This document shows, piece by piece, positions 23,742 through 30,950 of a stretch of 64,000 nucleotides of DNA. This DNA is from Gemmataceae bacterium (lineage in GTDB: Bacteria > Planctomycetota > Planctomycetia > Gemmatales > Gemmataceae). The stretch lies in the NCBI GenBank assembly GCA_901538445.1, contig LR594584.1, positions 186,001 to 250,000 on the forward strand, written 5' to 3'. Position 1 is the first letter of the stretch; each line of letters starts with the position of its first letter. The notes under the pieces are model-generated. The model was not told where the DNA came from and did no database searches. It saw nothing but the letters and a program-made list of their open reading frames with translations. The position numbers were made by a program, and so were the translations under genes.

Positions 23742-24633
23742 GGGCCGCGAGCCGGGACCGCTCGCACGCCTTGCAGTACCGGTTCGCCCCGTCGGCCATC
23801 TTCCGGTTCCGGCTGAACAGCCCGAGGGGCTTGGACTCCTGGCACCCCGGGCACACCTTCTCGGGCTCCAGCCCGGCCGCGGCCCCGATCACGTCCGCCA
23901 GCCCCCGCCGCACCACGTTCCGGGGCCGGTCCCCCTCGGCGTACACGGTCACCGAGTACAGCGGGTCGTCGCCCCCGGCGTCCGGCCCGTCGTCCTCCAC
24001 GATCGCCGCGACGTGGACCACGGTGGCCCCGGCGACCAGCGCCTGGAGCGCCCGCCACGCGGCCGCCTGCCGGGCCTCGCCACCCGGCCCCGCCGCGGCC
24101 CGCTCGGCCGCCCGCTCCGCGTCCCGGACCGGCTTCATCACCCCCTCGTGGGCCTTGACCTCGTCCCGGGTCGGGTCCGGGGTCCAGCGGTGGGCCTCGA
24201 GGATCTCCCGGGCGTCGGCCGCCGTGACCGGGCGGTTCCCGGCCAGCTCGACCGCGTACTTCCGCGCGCCGGCCGGTACCTCGGGGCGGGCGAGCAGGTA
24301 GAGCGCCGTCGGGTCGATCCGCTCGGCCCGGGTCGCGTCCACGAGCGGCCCGAACGCCTGCCCGACCTGGATCAGCCGGTACGCGTGGCTCCGGGACCAC
24401 GGCAGCTCGGCGGCGAGCCACGCGCGGAACGTCCGCCGCTTCACCCGGCCCCGGGCGTCGGCCAGGAGCAGGCCGACGCGGATCATGTCGCAGGCCGTGC
24501 GGTACGCGAGGGCCCGGACCTGGCCCGCGGCGGCGCGGAACCAGTCGCGCTGCCCGGCCGGGAGCGCGCTGTAGCTGAACGCGACGGCCGGCGTGAGCGC
24601 GGCGTCGCCGGGGGGCGTCGGTGCGGTGTGCAT
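23701..24633 (-). CDS. DUF3102-like protein with C-terminal zinc finger, 310 aa
   Basis: Residues about 28-105 resemble DUF3102, found in plasmids and phages: VGLLLADARGRVKRRTFRAW, then LPWSRSHAYRLIQVGQAFG, matching the 'gk.L..aK..l.hG.F..Wl...l..s...A.r.m..a' pattern. The C-terminus holds CPGCQESKPLGLFSRN and YCKACERSRL, a four-cysteine zinc site of HNH-neighbour type. It ends in a Lys/Arg-rich tail. DNA binding is likely. It lies on the minus strand between fibre and lysis genes. GTGGGAAC precedes the ATG at 24633, and TAGTAT is a possible -10 a few bases further up. Confidence 0.6.
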   Translation of the reverse strand: MHTAPTPPGDAALTPAVAFSYSALPAGQRDWFRAAAGQVRALAYRTACDMIRVGLLLADARGRVKRRTFRAWLAAELPWSRSHAYRLIQVGQAFGPLVDATRAERIDPTALYLLARPEVPAGARKYAVELAGNRPVTAADAREILEAHRWTPDPTRDEVKAHEGVMKPVRDAERAAERAAAGPGGEARQAAAWRALQALVAGATVVHVAAIVEDDGPDAGGDDPLYSVTVYAEGDRPRNVVRRGLADVIGAAAGLEPEKVCPGCQESKPLGLFSRNRKMADGANRYCKACERSRLAALKKKRREQKRAGP

Positions 24634-24697
24634 GTTCCCACCATACTACCCGCTCCAGGCCGACGCCTGAATCCAAGTTCACCACCCGGGGCCCGCC

Positions 24698-24967
24698 GTG
24701 AAACTCGCCACCCTGCTCGCGTCCATGCTCAAGTTCGCCCCCCTCGCCGGGGTCCGGACCTACGTCGCCGCCGCCGGCCTGGTCGGCCTCTCCGTGTACC
24801 AGCTCTCCCAGGGGCAGGTGGAGCAGGCCGTGCAGTCGTTCACGATCGCGCTGGGCCTGCTCGGGCTGCGGGAGCGGATCGAGGCCCAGACCGTGCCGGC
24901 GACCACGGTGACCACGGTGACCACCACGGCGACGGAACCGGCCCCGCCGCCCCCGCCGGCGCTGTGA
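24698..24967 (+). CDS. Small membrane protein, holin-like candidate, 89 aa
   Basis: The 89 residues begin MKLATLLASMLKFAPLAG (GTG start). Two hydrophobic stretches follow (about 18-40 and 48-62), and a Thr/Pro-rich tail ends in APPPPPAL. A small, two-segment membrane protein followed by a coiled-coil membrane protein is the typical layout of a lysis block, but no holin family is recognised. A structural anchor role is possible. The next gene starts 36 bases downstream with its own ribosome site (GAGGTG). Confidence 0.45.
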   Translation: MKLATLLASMLKFAPLAGVRTYVAAAGLVGLSVYQLSQGQVEQAVQSFTIALGLLGLRERIEAQTVPATTVTTVTTTATEPAPPPPPAL

Positions 24968-25003
24968 CCCCGCCCGTCCGAAGGATCGCCCCCGAGGTGC
25001 CGC

Positions 25004-25336
25004 GTGTCGCTGTTGCTCGAAGCCCTCCCGTGGCTGGTCGCCGCCGGCGTCGCCCTGCGGCACGCCGCGGTCGCCCGGCGGTACCGGGACCACAAGTCGC
25101 CCGAGGAGTTCGCCCGGCTGACCGCCGACGCGGTGCTCGCGACCCGGGCCGCGTGGCAGGCCGAGGCCACGCTCCGCGGCGAGTACGAGCGCCGCGGGCG
25201 GCTGATGCAGGTCCAGAAGGAGGAGCTGGACTCGCTCCGGGACCAGCTCACCCAGCTCCTGCACCGGACGGTGACCGAGGCGGACGTCGCCGAGCTCCGC
25301 CAGCGCCTGCACCGCATCCGGGGGGCCGCACAGTGA
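25004..25336 (+). CDS. Membrane-anchored coiled-coil protein, 110 aa
   Basis: The GTG at 25004 gives MSLLLEALPWLVAAGVALRH, an N-terminal membrane segment. It is followed by a charged helix (TADAVLATRAAWQAEATLRG) and a coiled coil up to the end (QVQKEELDSLRDQLTQLL). This layout is like small spanin-type or holin-accessory proteins, which span the periplasm, but no lipobox is present. It overlaps the next gene by TGATG, so both are made together. Confidence 0.45.
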   Translation: MSLLLEALPWLVAAGVALRHAAVARRYRDHKSPEEFARLTADAVLATRAAWQAEATLRGEYERRGRLMQVQKEELDSLRDQLTQLLHRTVTEADVAELRQRLHRIRGAAQ

Positions 25337-25863
25337 TGACTCTCTCCGTGCTCGCCGCCGCGCTGGTCGCCCAGGCCCCCGTGCCCACGAGTTCGGCGCT
25401 GTCCGACGCGATCGGCGGGGCCGCGTCCGGCGGGATCGCCGGCATCGGGGCGGCGGTCGCGGTCGGGTACTGGCTCACCCGCCAGCACAAGGAGGAGCGG
25501 GCCGAGCTGCTCGCCAACCTGGCCCGCAAGGACGCCGAGATCCTCGCCGCGTACCAGCGGTACGAGACCCTCCAGGCCACCGTGATGGCCCGGTTCGAGG
25601 AGATGCGGAAGGAGGACCGGGCCGAGAGCCGCCGCCGCGACGACCAGTGGGTCCAGGTGAACCGGGACATGGTGGCGGCCCTCGAGCACGTGTCCTCGAG
25701 CATGGACGAGACCAAGTCCAGCATGGACGAGATGAAGCGGGTGCTGGAGGCCATCATCGCCCGCGTGGACCACCTGGACGGCGGCGCGCCCCCCGCCCGG
25801 CCGCCGGGCCGCAGCGGGCCGCACAAGAAGGGGCCGCCCCCCGCCACCGGGGAGGCCCCGTGA
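25336..25863 (+). CDS. Membrane-anchored coiled-coil protein, 175 aa
   Basis: The ATG at 25336 overlaps the previous stop (a GTG at 25333 is an alternative). The N-terminus reads MTLSVLAAALVAQAPVPTSS and a glycine-rich membrane segment follows (IGGAASGGIAGIGAAVAVGY). About 100 residues of charged coiled coil (ELLANLARKDAEILAAYQRY to DEMKRVLEAIIARVDHL) and a basic Pro-rich end come after. A repeated SSMDETKSSMDEMK is visible. It probably pairs with the previous protein. A lysis or injection role is an inference from the context. Confidence 0.45.
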   Translation: MTLSVLAAALVAQAPVPTSSALSDAIGGAASGGIAGIGAAVAVGYWLTRQHKEERAELLANLARKDAEILAAYQRYETLQATVMARFEEMRKEDRAESRRRDDQWVQVNRDMVAALEHVSSSMDETKSSMDEMKRVLEAIIARVDHLDGGAPPARPPGRSGPHKKGPPPATGEAP

Positions 25864-25880
25864 ACCACCCGAGGAGAGCC

Positions 25881-26708
25881 ATGAGGATCCGCCATGTCGC
25901 GCTGCTGGCCCTGGTCCTGGTCGCGCCGGCCGCACCCGCGGCCGAGCCCGCCCCGGTCCGCGTCCCGGTCGGCCCCGCCGCCCCGCTGCCCGCCCCCGTG
26001 CCCCCGCGGCCGGATGCGGCGCTCCGCCTGGCTGGCGACCAGCTGTACGTGATCGACTCCGACGTGCCGGTCCTGGTGCTCGCCTCGCCGGCGGCCCTGG
26101 TCACCGTCACCGAGGACACCGGCCCGGTGAAGATCCGCGGCCGGTTCGTGGACGGCACCGGCAAGCCCGAGAGCCGCACGTACGCCGGCAAGCACGTCGT
26201 GACCGTCGAGGCCGCGGGCACCGGCCGCGTCGAGTTGCTCATCGTCCCCGGGGGCGCGACCCGGCCGGGCGAGGTCATCCGCCGTCTGCTCGACGTGGAC
26301 AGCGGGACCGCCCCGATCCCGCCCCCGAAGCCGCAGCCCGACCCCGGCCCCAAGGTCGAGCCCAAGCCGGTCGACCCGCCGGCCCCGGCCCCGATCGCCG
26401 GCCCCGGGCTCAAGGTGCTCGTGGTGTACAGGGCCAACGACAACGCCACGCCCGAGGCCCAGCGGAGCATCGTCTTCGGCGCGAAGGTCCGCTCGTTCCT
26501 GACCGGCACCGTCGGGGCCGGCAACTTCCGGATCTGGGCCGACGGTTCGGACGCGAGCGCGGCCCCGCAGGTGTGGCGCGACGCCTACGCCCGGCCCAGG
26601 TCCTCGCCGAACTGGGTGATCGTGTCCAACGGCACCACCGGGTACGAGGGGCCGCTGCCGGCGACCGACGACGCGTTCATCGACCTGGTGAAGCAGTACG
26701 CGAAGTGA
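25881..26708 (+). CDS. Exported Pro-rich protein, 275 aa
   Basis: The start is ATG 25881 with GAGGAGAGCC as ribosome site. Residues 1-21 (MRIRHVALLALVLVAPAAPA) are a Sec signal peptide. The domain at about 45-140 is beta-rich (LYVIDSDVPVLVLASPAALV, GKHVVTVEAAGTGRVELLIV). A Pro/Lys-rich spacer with PKPQPDPGPKVEPKP follows (about 145-180). The last 95 residues form an alpha/beta domain (LKVLVVYRANDNATPEAQRS to PNWVIVSNGTTGYEG) whose strand/helix order resembles a flavodoxin- or thioredoxin-like fold. It is in the late block beside a papain-like peptidase. The function is not recognised. Confidence 0.5.
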   Translation: MRIRHVALLALVLVAPAAPAAEPAPVRVPVGPAAPLPAPVPPRPDAALRLAGDQLYVIDSDVPVLVLASPAALVTVTEDTGPVKIRGRFVDGTGKPESRTYAGKHVVTVEAAGTGRVELLIVPGGATRPGEVIRRLLDVDSGTAPIPPPKPQPDPGPKVEPKPVDPPAPAPIAGPGLKVLVVYRANDNATPEAQRSIVFGAKVRSFLTGTVGAGNFRIWADGSDASAAPQVWRDAYARPRSSPNWVIVSNGTTGYEGPLPATDDAFIDLVKQYAK

Positions 26709-26757
26709 CCGGCCCGCCGGTCCGTTCCGCACCCGACCCCGCACCCGTGAGGCGACG

Positions 26758-27600
26758 ATGGCCGACCGCATCGTGATCGACGACGACACCCCGATCGACG
26801 CCGGCGACGTGTCCGCCGGCCCCCGCGGGCTCGTGCCCCGGCCCGCCGACCAGGTGGTGATGGCGGCCCCGTTCGACCCGAAGAAGCTTCCGCTGATCCC
26901 CCGGAGCGAGTGGCCGGACCGGATCGCGGACATGACCCGGAACAAGAGCCGGCTCAGCGACGTCGTGCTCGGCGCGGGCATCCCGTCGAAGGACCAGAAC
27001 GACCCCAAGTACATGCGGACCCGCAGCCCCCGGTGGGGGTACTGCTGGTTCTACGCGCCGGTGACCGGGCTCGAGGCGCTCAACGCGGTGATGGGCAAGC
27101 CGCACGTCGCGCTGAGCGCGTTCGCCGGGGCCTACACGCTGAAGAAGGGTGCCGACGAGGGGGCGTGGGGCGCGCTCGCCACCGACTGGCTCATGACGAA
27201 GGGCGTGCCGCCCGAGAGCGTGTGGCCGAACTTCAGGGCCGACATGGGCCTGAACAGCGCCGAGACGTGGGCGGCCGCGGCGGCGAACCGGATCGACGCG
27301 GCCGTGGTGGACGTGGCCGCGCCCGTCTACAACCGCGACCTCACCCTCGACCAGAAGATGACGCTGCTCCTGAACCGCTGCCCGGTGGTCAACGACTACA
27401 TGTGGTGGGGGCACTGCGTCGTCAGCCTCGACCCGGTGGACGCCGACCCGTCGCGGCGGGTCGAGGACAACCTCCGCTGGGGCTCCCGCGACCGCAACAC
27501 CTGGGGCGACGAGTACGGCGACCGCGGCCTGTTCGTCGTGAAGGGGCAGCGGTGCGTGCCGGACAACGCCGTCGGCCTGGTGACCGCCCTCGCCGGCTGA
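26758..27600 (+). CDS. Papain-like (C1) cysteine peptidase, 280 aa
   Basis: The three catalytic motifs of the papain fold are in order. WGYCWFYAPV puts the nucleophile at Cys96, in place of the usual QGxCGSCWAF. GHCVVSLDP supplies His219. RNTWGDEYGDRGLFVVKG supplies Asn247, like the NSWGxxWGxxGYF of the family. There is no signal peptide and no propeptide. Residues 1-45 are an acidic leader. In a phage late block such an enzyme could serve as an endolysin-type hydrolase, a virion protease or an effector. The oxyanion Gln is not clear (a Trp-Gly pair precedes the Cys). The fold call is fairly sure, the role is open. Confidence 0.65.
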   Translation: MADRIVIDDDTPIDAGDVSAGPRGLVPRPADQVVMAAPFDPKKLPLIPRSEWPDRIADMTRNKSRLSDVVLGAGIPSKDQNDPKYMRTRSPRWGYCWFYAPVTGLEALNAVMGKPHVALSAFAGAYTLKKGADEGAWGALATDWLMTKGVPPESVWPNFRADMGLNSAETWAAAAANRIDAAVVDVAAPVYNRDLTLDQKMTLLLNRCPVVNDYMWWGHCVVSLDPVDADPSRRVEDNLRWGSRDRNTWGDEYGDRGLFVVKGQRCVPDNAVGLVTALAG

Positions 27601-27606
27601 CCCCGA

Positions 27607-27630
27607 TTTCGAAGTTTCGAAACTTCGAAA
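27607..27630. repeat. 24-base perfect palindrome
   Basis: The sequence from TTTCGAAG to CTTCGAAA at 27607-27630 is its own complement and is followed by ACTTC. It lies 7 bases after the peptidase stop, so it may terminate transcription or be an operator. It is far more A+T-rich than its surroundings. Confidence 0.6.
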
Positions 27631-27667
27631 CTTCACCCCGATCGCCCCCAACGCAGGAGCCCGTTCG

Positions 27668-28075
27668 ATGCCCCGCGAACTGACCTCGCACAAGGTGAAC
27701 GGCTGCAACGACGCCCTGAAGGTCGAGGTCCTCGACGAGCCGGGGGCGGGCGGCGCGAGCCACCTGTACAAGATCACCGGGTTCAACAGCGCGACCAACG
27801 CATCGTGCCCGTGGGTCGCGCTGCACGGCACGCCGGCGGTTCACAGCCACGTGCTCTTCCAGAACGGGCCGGTCCCGGAGAAGGGCACCAACGGCGTTAC
27901 GCCCGAGGCTCTGCTCGCCATCCTGATCGACCGCCTCGAAGGGTTCCAGAGCGGTCCGCTCGCGTGCGACGAGAACCGGTTCGCCCTCGCGTCCCTCCGC
28001 AACGCGCAGGCTCTGCTGAAATCGAGGACGGAGAAGCGCGTCGCCCGCGGCGTCGAGGGCACGCACGAGAAGTAG
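27668..28075 (+). CDS. Tad1/Acb2-family cyclic nucleotide sponge candidate, 135 aa
   Basis: The protein has an N-terminal half with NGCNDALKVEVLDEPGAGGA and SHLYKITGFN, then FQNGPVPEKGTNGVTPEALL, LIDRLEGFQSGPLAC and KSRTEKRVARGVEGT. That run ('FQ.GP..e.G.NGvT.eaLLaI', 'dRL..FQ.Gp', 'RT..R..RGVEGT') is the signature I associate with the Acb2/Tad1 family. These small oligomeric phage proteins soak up signalling nucleotides of Thoeris (gcADPR) and CBASS immunity. Phe93, Asn103, Arg120 and the GVEGT turn line up with the binding residues as I remember them. The identification is from memory of the family pattern, not a search. The N-terminal half fits Tad1 more than the shorter Acb2. The 5' region has GCAGGAGCC as ribosome site. 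Confidence 0.68.
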   Translation: MPRELTSHKVNGCNDALKVEVLDEPGAGGASHLYKITGFNSATNASCPWVALHGTPAVHSHVLFQNGPVPEKGTNGVTPEALLAILIDRLEGFQSGPLACDENRFALASLRNAQALLKSRTEKRVARGVEGTHEK

Positions 28076-28080
28076 CCACC

Positions 28081-28110
28081 GATCATTCCGGTGGCGTCAC
28101 CGGAATGATC
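28081..28110. terminator. Hairpin with 13-base arms after the sponge gene
   Basis: GATCATTCCGGTG, loop GCGT, then the exact complement. It starts 5 bases after the stop of the sponge gene. No T tract follows. Confidence 0.55.
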
Positions 28111-28146
28111 CGCACCCGTTCGCCCAGTTCCATCAGGAGCCCATCC

Positions 28147-28449
28147 GTGATCAAGCCGACGATTGGCCGCGTGGTCCACTACGTGCCGAAGGACGACAAG
28201 TACGCCTTCGGGCACTGCCTCCAGGGCGGCCAGCCCCACGCCGCGATCATCACCGCCGTCCACAGCGACAGCATGGTGAACGTCGCCGTGTTCGACCGCA
28301 ACGGGAAGACGTTCCCGGCGTGCTCGGTCCAGCTCTTCCAGGACAAGCCGGAGCAGCCCTACGGCGACTACTGCACCTGGATGGAGTACCAGAAGGGCCA
28401 GGCCGCGAAGACCGAGGCCCTTGAGGCGAAGCTCGCCGACGCGAAGTGA
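28147..28449 (+). CDS. Small phage protein next to the sponge gene, 100 aa
   Basis: The GTG at 28147 follows CAGGAG. The 100 residues begin VIKPTIGRVVHYVPKDDKYA and contain AAIITAVHSDSMVNVAVFDR and PYGDYCTWMEYQKGQ. This pattern (opening beta hairpin, 'aaiVt.V..d..vnl.vfd', and a W-x-x 'cW' end) occurs in small proteins found beside phage sponge and anti-defence genes. I do not know a name or function. A joint role with the sponge is suggested by position only. Confidence 0.55.
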   Translation: MIKPTIGRVVHYVPKDDKYAFGHCLQGGQPHAAIITAVHSDSMVNVAVFDRNGKTFPACSVQLFQDKPEQPYGDYCTWMEYQKGQAAKTEALEAKLADAK

Positions 28450-28460
28450 CCGCCAGGCAC

Positions 28461-28488
28461 GATTTCGAATTATCGAAACTTCGAAATC
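28461..28488. repeat. Inverted repeat GATTTCGAA/TTCGAAATC
   Basis: The arms of nine bases at 28461-28469 and 28480-28488 are exact complements. Like the palindrome at 27607 it carries the TTTCGAA word. It lies 11 bases after the preceding stop. Confidence 0.5.
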
Positions 28489-28523
28489 ACCCCCCCCCGT
28501 TCGCCCGCCCCTTGGAGACCCTG

Positions 28524-28895
28524 ATGCGTAGCATCCTGACCGCCCTCGCCCTGTTCGCCTTCGCGGGCCTCGCCACCGCGGCCCCGCTGCCCGACGCGCC
28601 GCCGGTCGACGCCCCGGCCGTCGTGGTCCCGCCGCCGCCCCCGGCCCCGCCGGCGACGGTGAAGGTGTGCGACCAGACCGGGTGCCGCCTGGTCCCGTTC
28701 GCGGCGGCCCCGCTGCGGGCCGACTTCGAACCGTTCCCCGACGCGCCGCCCGCACCGGGCCCGGCCCCGTCCGCGGGGTTCGGCCCCGCAGTTCAGGCCC
28801 GCACCGGCCCCGTCCGCGGGCTGTTCGGCGCGATCCGGGAGCGCCTGCAGGAGCGCCGGGCCGCACGCGGCGGCCGCGGGTGCCCCTGCCGCTGA
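28524..28895 (+). CDS. Small exported Pro/Ala-rich protein, 123 aa
   Basis: The ATG at 28524 follows CTTGGAGACC. Residues 1-21 (MRSILTALALFAFAGLATAA) form a Sec signal peptide with an ATAA-type cleavage site. The mature part is low complexity (PPPPPAPPATVKV) with a CDQTGC pair and ends in a basic tail (RERLQERRAARGGRGCPCR) with two cysteines. The two cysteine pairs could form disulphides outside the cell. I do not recognise a family. Confidence 0.5.
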   Translation: MRSILTALALFAFAGLATAAPLPDAPPVDAPAVVVPPPPPAPPATVKVCDQTGCRLVPFAAAPLRADFEPFPDAPPAPGPAPSAGFGPAVQARTGPVRGLFGAIRERLQERRAARGGRGCPCR

Positions 28896-29045
28896 CCCAC
28901 CCCGGCCGCGGCCGGTCGCGGAGCGGAAAGGACGCGATCGGTTCCCGGCCCCGTGTGTTACCCCCGCGAGCGCCAGACGGCCCCCCGGATCCGGGTGGGC
29001 CGGCGGCGGAACGCGGTCTCTTCACTCGTGAAAGGAAGGTGATCC

Positions 29046-29375
29046 TTGTCTGCCCTGATTACCGCCCTCTTGGCGTTCTTCGGCCCGATCCTGGCCGAGC
29101 TGATCAAGAAGTGGCTGGCCACCGCCGCGGACCGGCTGCCCGCGGCCGAGACGTTCGCCAGCGAGGACCAGGCCCGCGACGCGCTGTTCGACCAGGCGAT
29201 CGCCGACCTGCCGAAACGCGCACGCGGCCGGCGGGCACTGCTCCGCCGGCTGAAGGGGGTGGCCGCGGCGAGCGGGGTCACCAGCGCCGGTCCGGCCCGG
29301 CCGGTGAGTGCGGCCGACGCCGAGGAACTGGCCGACCTGTTCGAGCTCGCCGTGCCCGCAGTGCCCGACGAGTGA
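29046..29375 (+). CDS. Small amphipathic/membrane protein, 109 aa
   Basis: The TTG at 29046 follows AGGAAGGTGAT, a good ribosome site. The 109 residues begin with a hydrophobic helix (MSALITALLAFFGPILAELI) and KKWLA, then a basic linker (KRARGRRALLRRLKG) and an acidic end. A single N-terminal helix plus a soluble tail looks like a small holin-type or pinholin-type protein. No family is recognised. A strong promoter begins three bases after its stop. Confidence 0.45.
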   Translation: MSALITALLAFFGPILAELIKKWLATAADRLPAAETFASEDQARDALFDQAIADLPKRARGRRALLRRLKGVAAASGVTSAGPARPVSAADAEELADLFELAVPAVPDE

Positions 29376-29377
29376 GT

Positions 29378-29405
29378 TGACACGGTCCGCCGCGGGGGTA
29401 GGATT
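29378..29405 (+). promoter_or_regulatory. Promoter for the initiator-type tRNA
   Basis: TTGACA at 29378-29383 and TAGGAT at 29400-29405 are separated by 16 bases. They lie 67 bases before the tRNA, so this is a sigma-70-type promoter for it. Confidence 0.6.
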
Positions 29406-29472
29406 CACCCAAAACCCCTGGCCCGGCCCGGCCGTACGAGCGACGGACGGGACGGGATCAGGGCTCCTGTTC

Positions 29473-29547
29473 TGGGGTGTGGAGCAGCCCGGTTAGCTCG
29501 CCAGGCTCATAACCTGGAGGTCGCAAGTTCGAATCTTGCCGCCCCGA
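29473..29547 (+). tRNA. tRNA-Met (CAT), initiator type, inside the prophage
   Basis: The 75-base cloverleaf has a seven-pair acceptor stem (U1-G72 wobble), D arm GAGC...GCTC, anticodon stem CCAGG/CCTGG around CTCATAA, and T arm GCAAG/CTTGC. The D-stem A11-U24 pair and the weak 1:72 pair are hallmarks of initiator tRNA, as is the phrase TGGAGCAGCC. The usual three G-C pairs in the anticodon stem are reduced to two. No CCA is encoded. The gene is followed by a strong hairpin. It lies inside the prophage between late genes and the integrase, so it is probably phage-borne. A host gene is the alternative. Confidence 0.8.
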
Positions 29548-29563
29548 CTCGTTCCGACAATGC

Positions 29564-29593
29564 AAGCGGCCCCGGGACGTCCCGGGGCCGCTT
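29564..29593 (+). terminator. Hairpin terminator after the tRNA
   Basis: AAGCGGCCCCGGGA, two-base loop CG, then the exact complement ending GCTT. It starts 17 bases after the tRNA. The 14-base arms are perfect. Confidence 0.7.
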
Positions 29594-29596
29594 CGT

Positions 29597-29641
29597 TGGG
29601 TGGACTAATTTCGGCCCGTCGCCCGCGAATTATCCACCCCA
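29597..29641. repeat. Imperfect inverted repeat beside the integrase 3' end
   Basis: TGGGTGGACTAATT at 29597-29610 faces AATTATCCACCCCA at 29628-29641, with an extra G and a single mismatch. The arms are A+T-rich at their inner ends. It could be an integrase arm site or a terminator for the integrase gene. Confidence 0.4.
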
Positions 29642-29682
29642 CCATTTCGTTGACACCAACAACTAATCCCCGTCGGACCAAC

Positions 29683-30912
29683 TCACCCGCACTCGGCCGC
29701 GGCCCGGCCCGCCTTCCCGAGCTGCTGTTCCATGTACCGCTCGATCACGTCCTGGCTGCTGTGCCCGAGGAGCGCCCGCGCGTGCTCGCGGTCGATCTCG
29801 TCGCCGACGACGGTGGCCGCCAGGTGCCGGAGCTGGAGGGGCGACCACCAGGGCACGTGGTCCTCGACCGGGACGCCGGCGGCGACCCGGGCCGCGTTCA
29901 CCCGGTCGATCGCCCGGCCGACGAGCTGCGCGTACTGGCGGGTCGCGTAGCACGTCGCGTACCCCTGCCGCTTGAACCGGTTCCCCCGCCCGTGCTCCGC
30001 CAGGGACCGGGCCGGCGAGAACACGTAGTCGTCGGGGCCGAGCCCGGCGAGGAGCGGGCGAAGGAGCTGCTGTGCCCGCGGCCCGAGGGCCACGGCCCTC
30101 GGCTTCTCCAGGTGGGCGGTCTTGTGCTCGCGGGGCACGTACAGCCACACGAGGACGCCGCCGGCGGGGAACGCGGTCACCGGCCGCGCGGTGCCGGGGA
30201 ACAGCACCGGCTCGTGCGGGCCGGTGCTGACGTCGCCCCGGCGCATCCGGCACACGTCCTGGGGCCGCATCCCGCCCAGGGCCTGGACCTGGACCATCGC
30301 CGACGTGACCCGGGACAGCTCCGAGAGCACCCCGTCCCACCCGGCCGGCGGCGGCACGACCCGGGCCGGCTCGCGGCCCCCGCGGCCGCGGCGGAGCATC
30401 TCGACGGCCCGGAGCGCCTCGGCCGCCTCGGGCGGCACCAGGTCCTCGGACGCGGCCCAGGCCCACGCCCGCTGGACGCACCGGGTCAGGTAGTTGATGT
30501 ACGTGCGGCTCAGCTCCGGCCGGGCCAGGAGGTCGGCCCGGACCTGTTTGAGCTGCGGCCCCCGGAACTGGGCGGCCGGCAGGGCCGGGTGCCGCGCGAG
30601 GACGGCCGCCGCCGCCTGCCAGGCCCGGTGCAGCGCCGACCGGTCGCGGCCCTCGGCCTTGAGGTGGCGGTAGTGCGCGAGGAGGACCTCCGAGACCGTC
30701 CGGGCCGCCGGCGGCGCGGCGGGCGCGCCCGCCGCCGTCCGGTGGCCGTCGAACGGGTCGCGGTCGGAGGCCAGCTCGGCGACGATCCGCTTGTACCGCA
30801 GTTCGGCCTGGGCCGGGTCGGCCCCGAGGTGGACGCGCTTCTTGTTCCACCAGACGTAGTGCTGCTTGGTGGGTGTGTGGTAGCGGAGCTGGGGGATGGG
30901 CTGCTTCGACAC
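29683..30912 (-). CDS. Tyrosine site-specific integrase, 409 aa
   Basis: The C-terminal catalytic domain has Arg216 (GGMRPQDVC), a beta-strand Lys264 (REHKTAH), the LQLRH box with Arg362, a His384 (LLGHSSQ) and the nucleophile Tyr393 (IERYMEQQ). The first His of the usual HxxR box is Leu359 here. Residues 1-60 form a small N-terminal arm-binding domain and about 70-165 a core-binding domain. Such enzymes integrate phage DNA at an attachment site. The gene is read toward the phage interior from next to the tRNA-Arg. An inverted repeat lies 14 bases upstream of its start. Family identity is sure. Activity is uncertain because of the missing His, which some family members lack. Confidence 0.88.
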   Translation of the reverse strand: MSKQPIPQLRYHTPTKQHYVWWNKKRVHLGADPAQAELRYKRIVAELASDRDPFDGHRTAAGAPAAPPAARTVSEVLLAHYRHLKAEGRDRSALHRAWQAAAAVLARHPALPAAQFRGPQLKQVRADLLARPELSRTYINYLTRCVQRAWAWAASEDLVPPEAAEALRAVEMLRRGRGGREPARVVPPPAGWDGVLSELSRVTSAMVQVQALGGMRPQDVCRMRRGDVSTGPHEPVLFPGTARPVTAFPAGGVLVWLYVPREHKTAHLEKPRAVALGPRAQQLLRPLLAGLGPDDYVFSPARSLAEHGRGNRFKRQGYATCYATRQYAQLVGRAIDRVNAARVAAGVPVEDHVPWWSPLQLRHLAATVVGDEIDREHARALLGHSSQDVIERYMEQQLGKAGRAAAECG

Positions 30913-30925
30913 TCGCGGCCTCCAT

Positions 30926-30950
30926 GCCGTGGGTAGGAACTACCCACGGC
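30926..30950. promoter_or_regulatory. Inverted repeat upstream of the integrase
   Basis: GCCGTGGGTA (30926-30935), loop GGAAC, TACCCACGGC (30941-30950). It lies between the integrase start and the tRNA-Arg. It may be an operator or part of the attachment region. A second small palindrome (TGGCACAAGTGCCA) is at 30986-30999. Confidence 0.45.

Noticed and set aside
29473..29547. Elongator tRNA-Met or tRNA-Ile2
   Set aside because: The D arm and the A11-U24 pair are those of an initiator; no lysidine-type tRNA-Ile features stand out.
29473..29547. Initiator tRNA as the phage attachment site
   Set aside because: Its 3' end points to the integrase and then to host genes, so an element inserted there would have to lie to the right, where the DNA is host.
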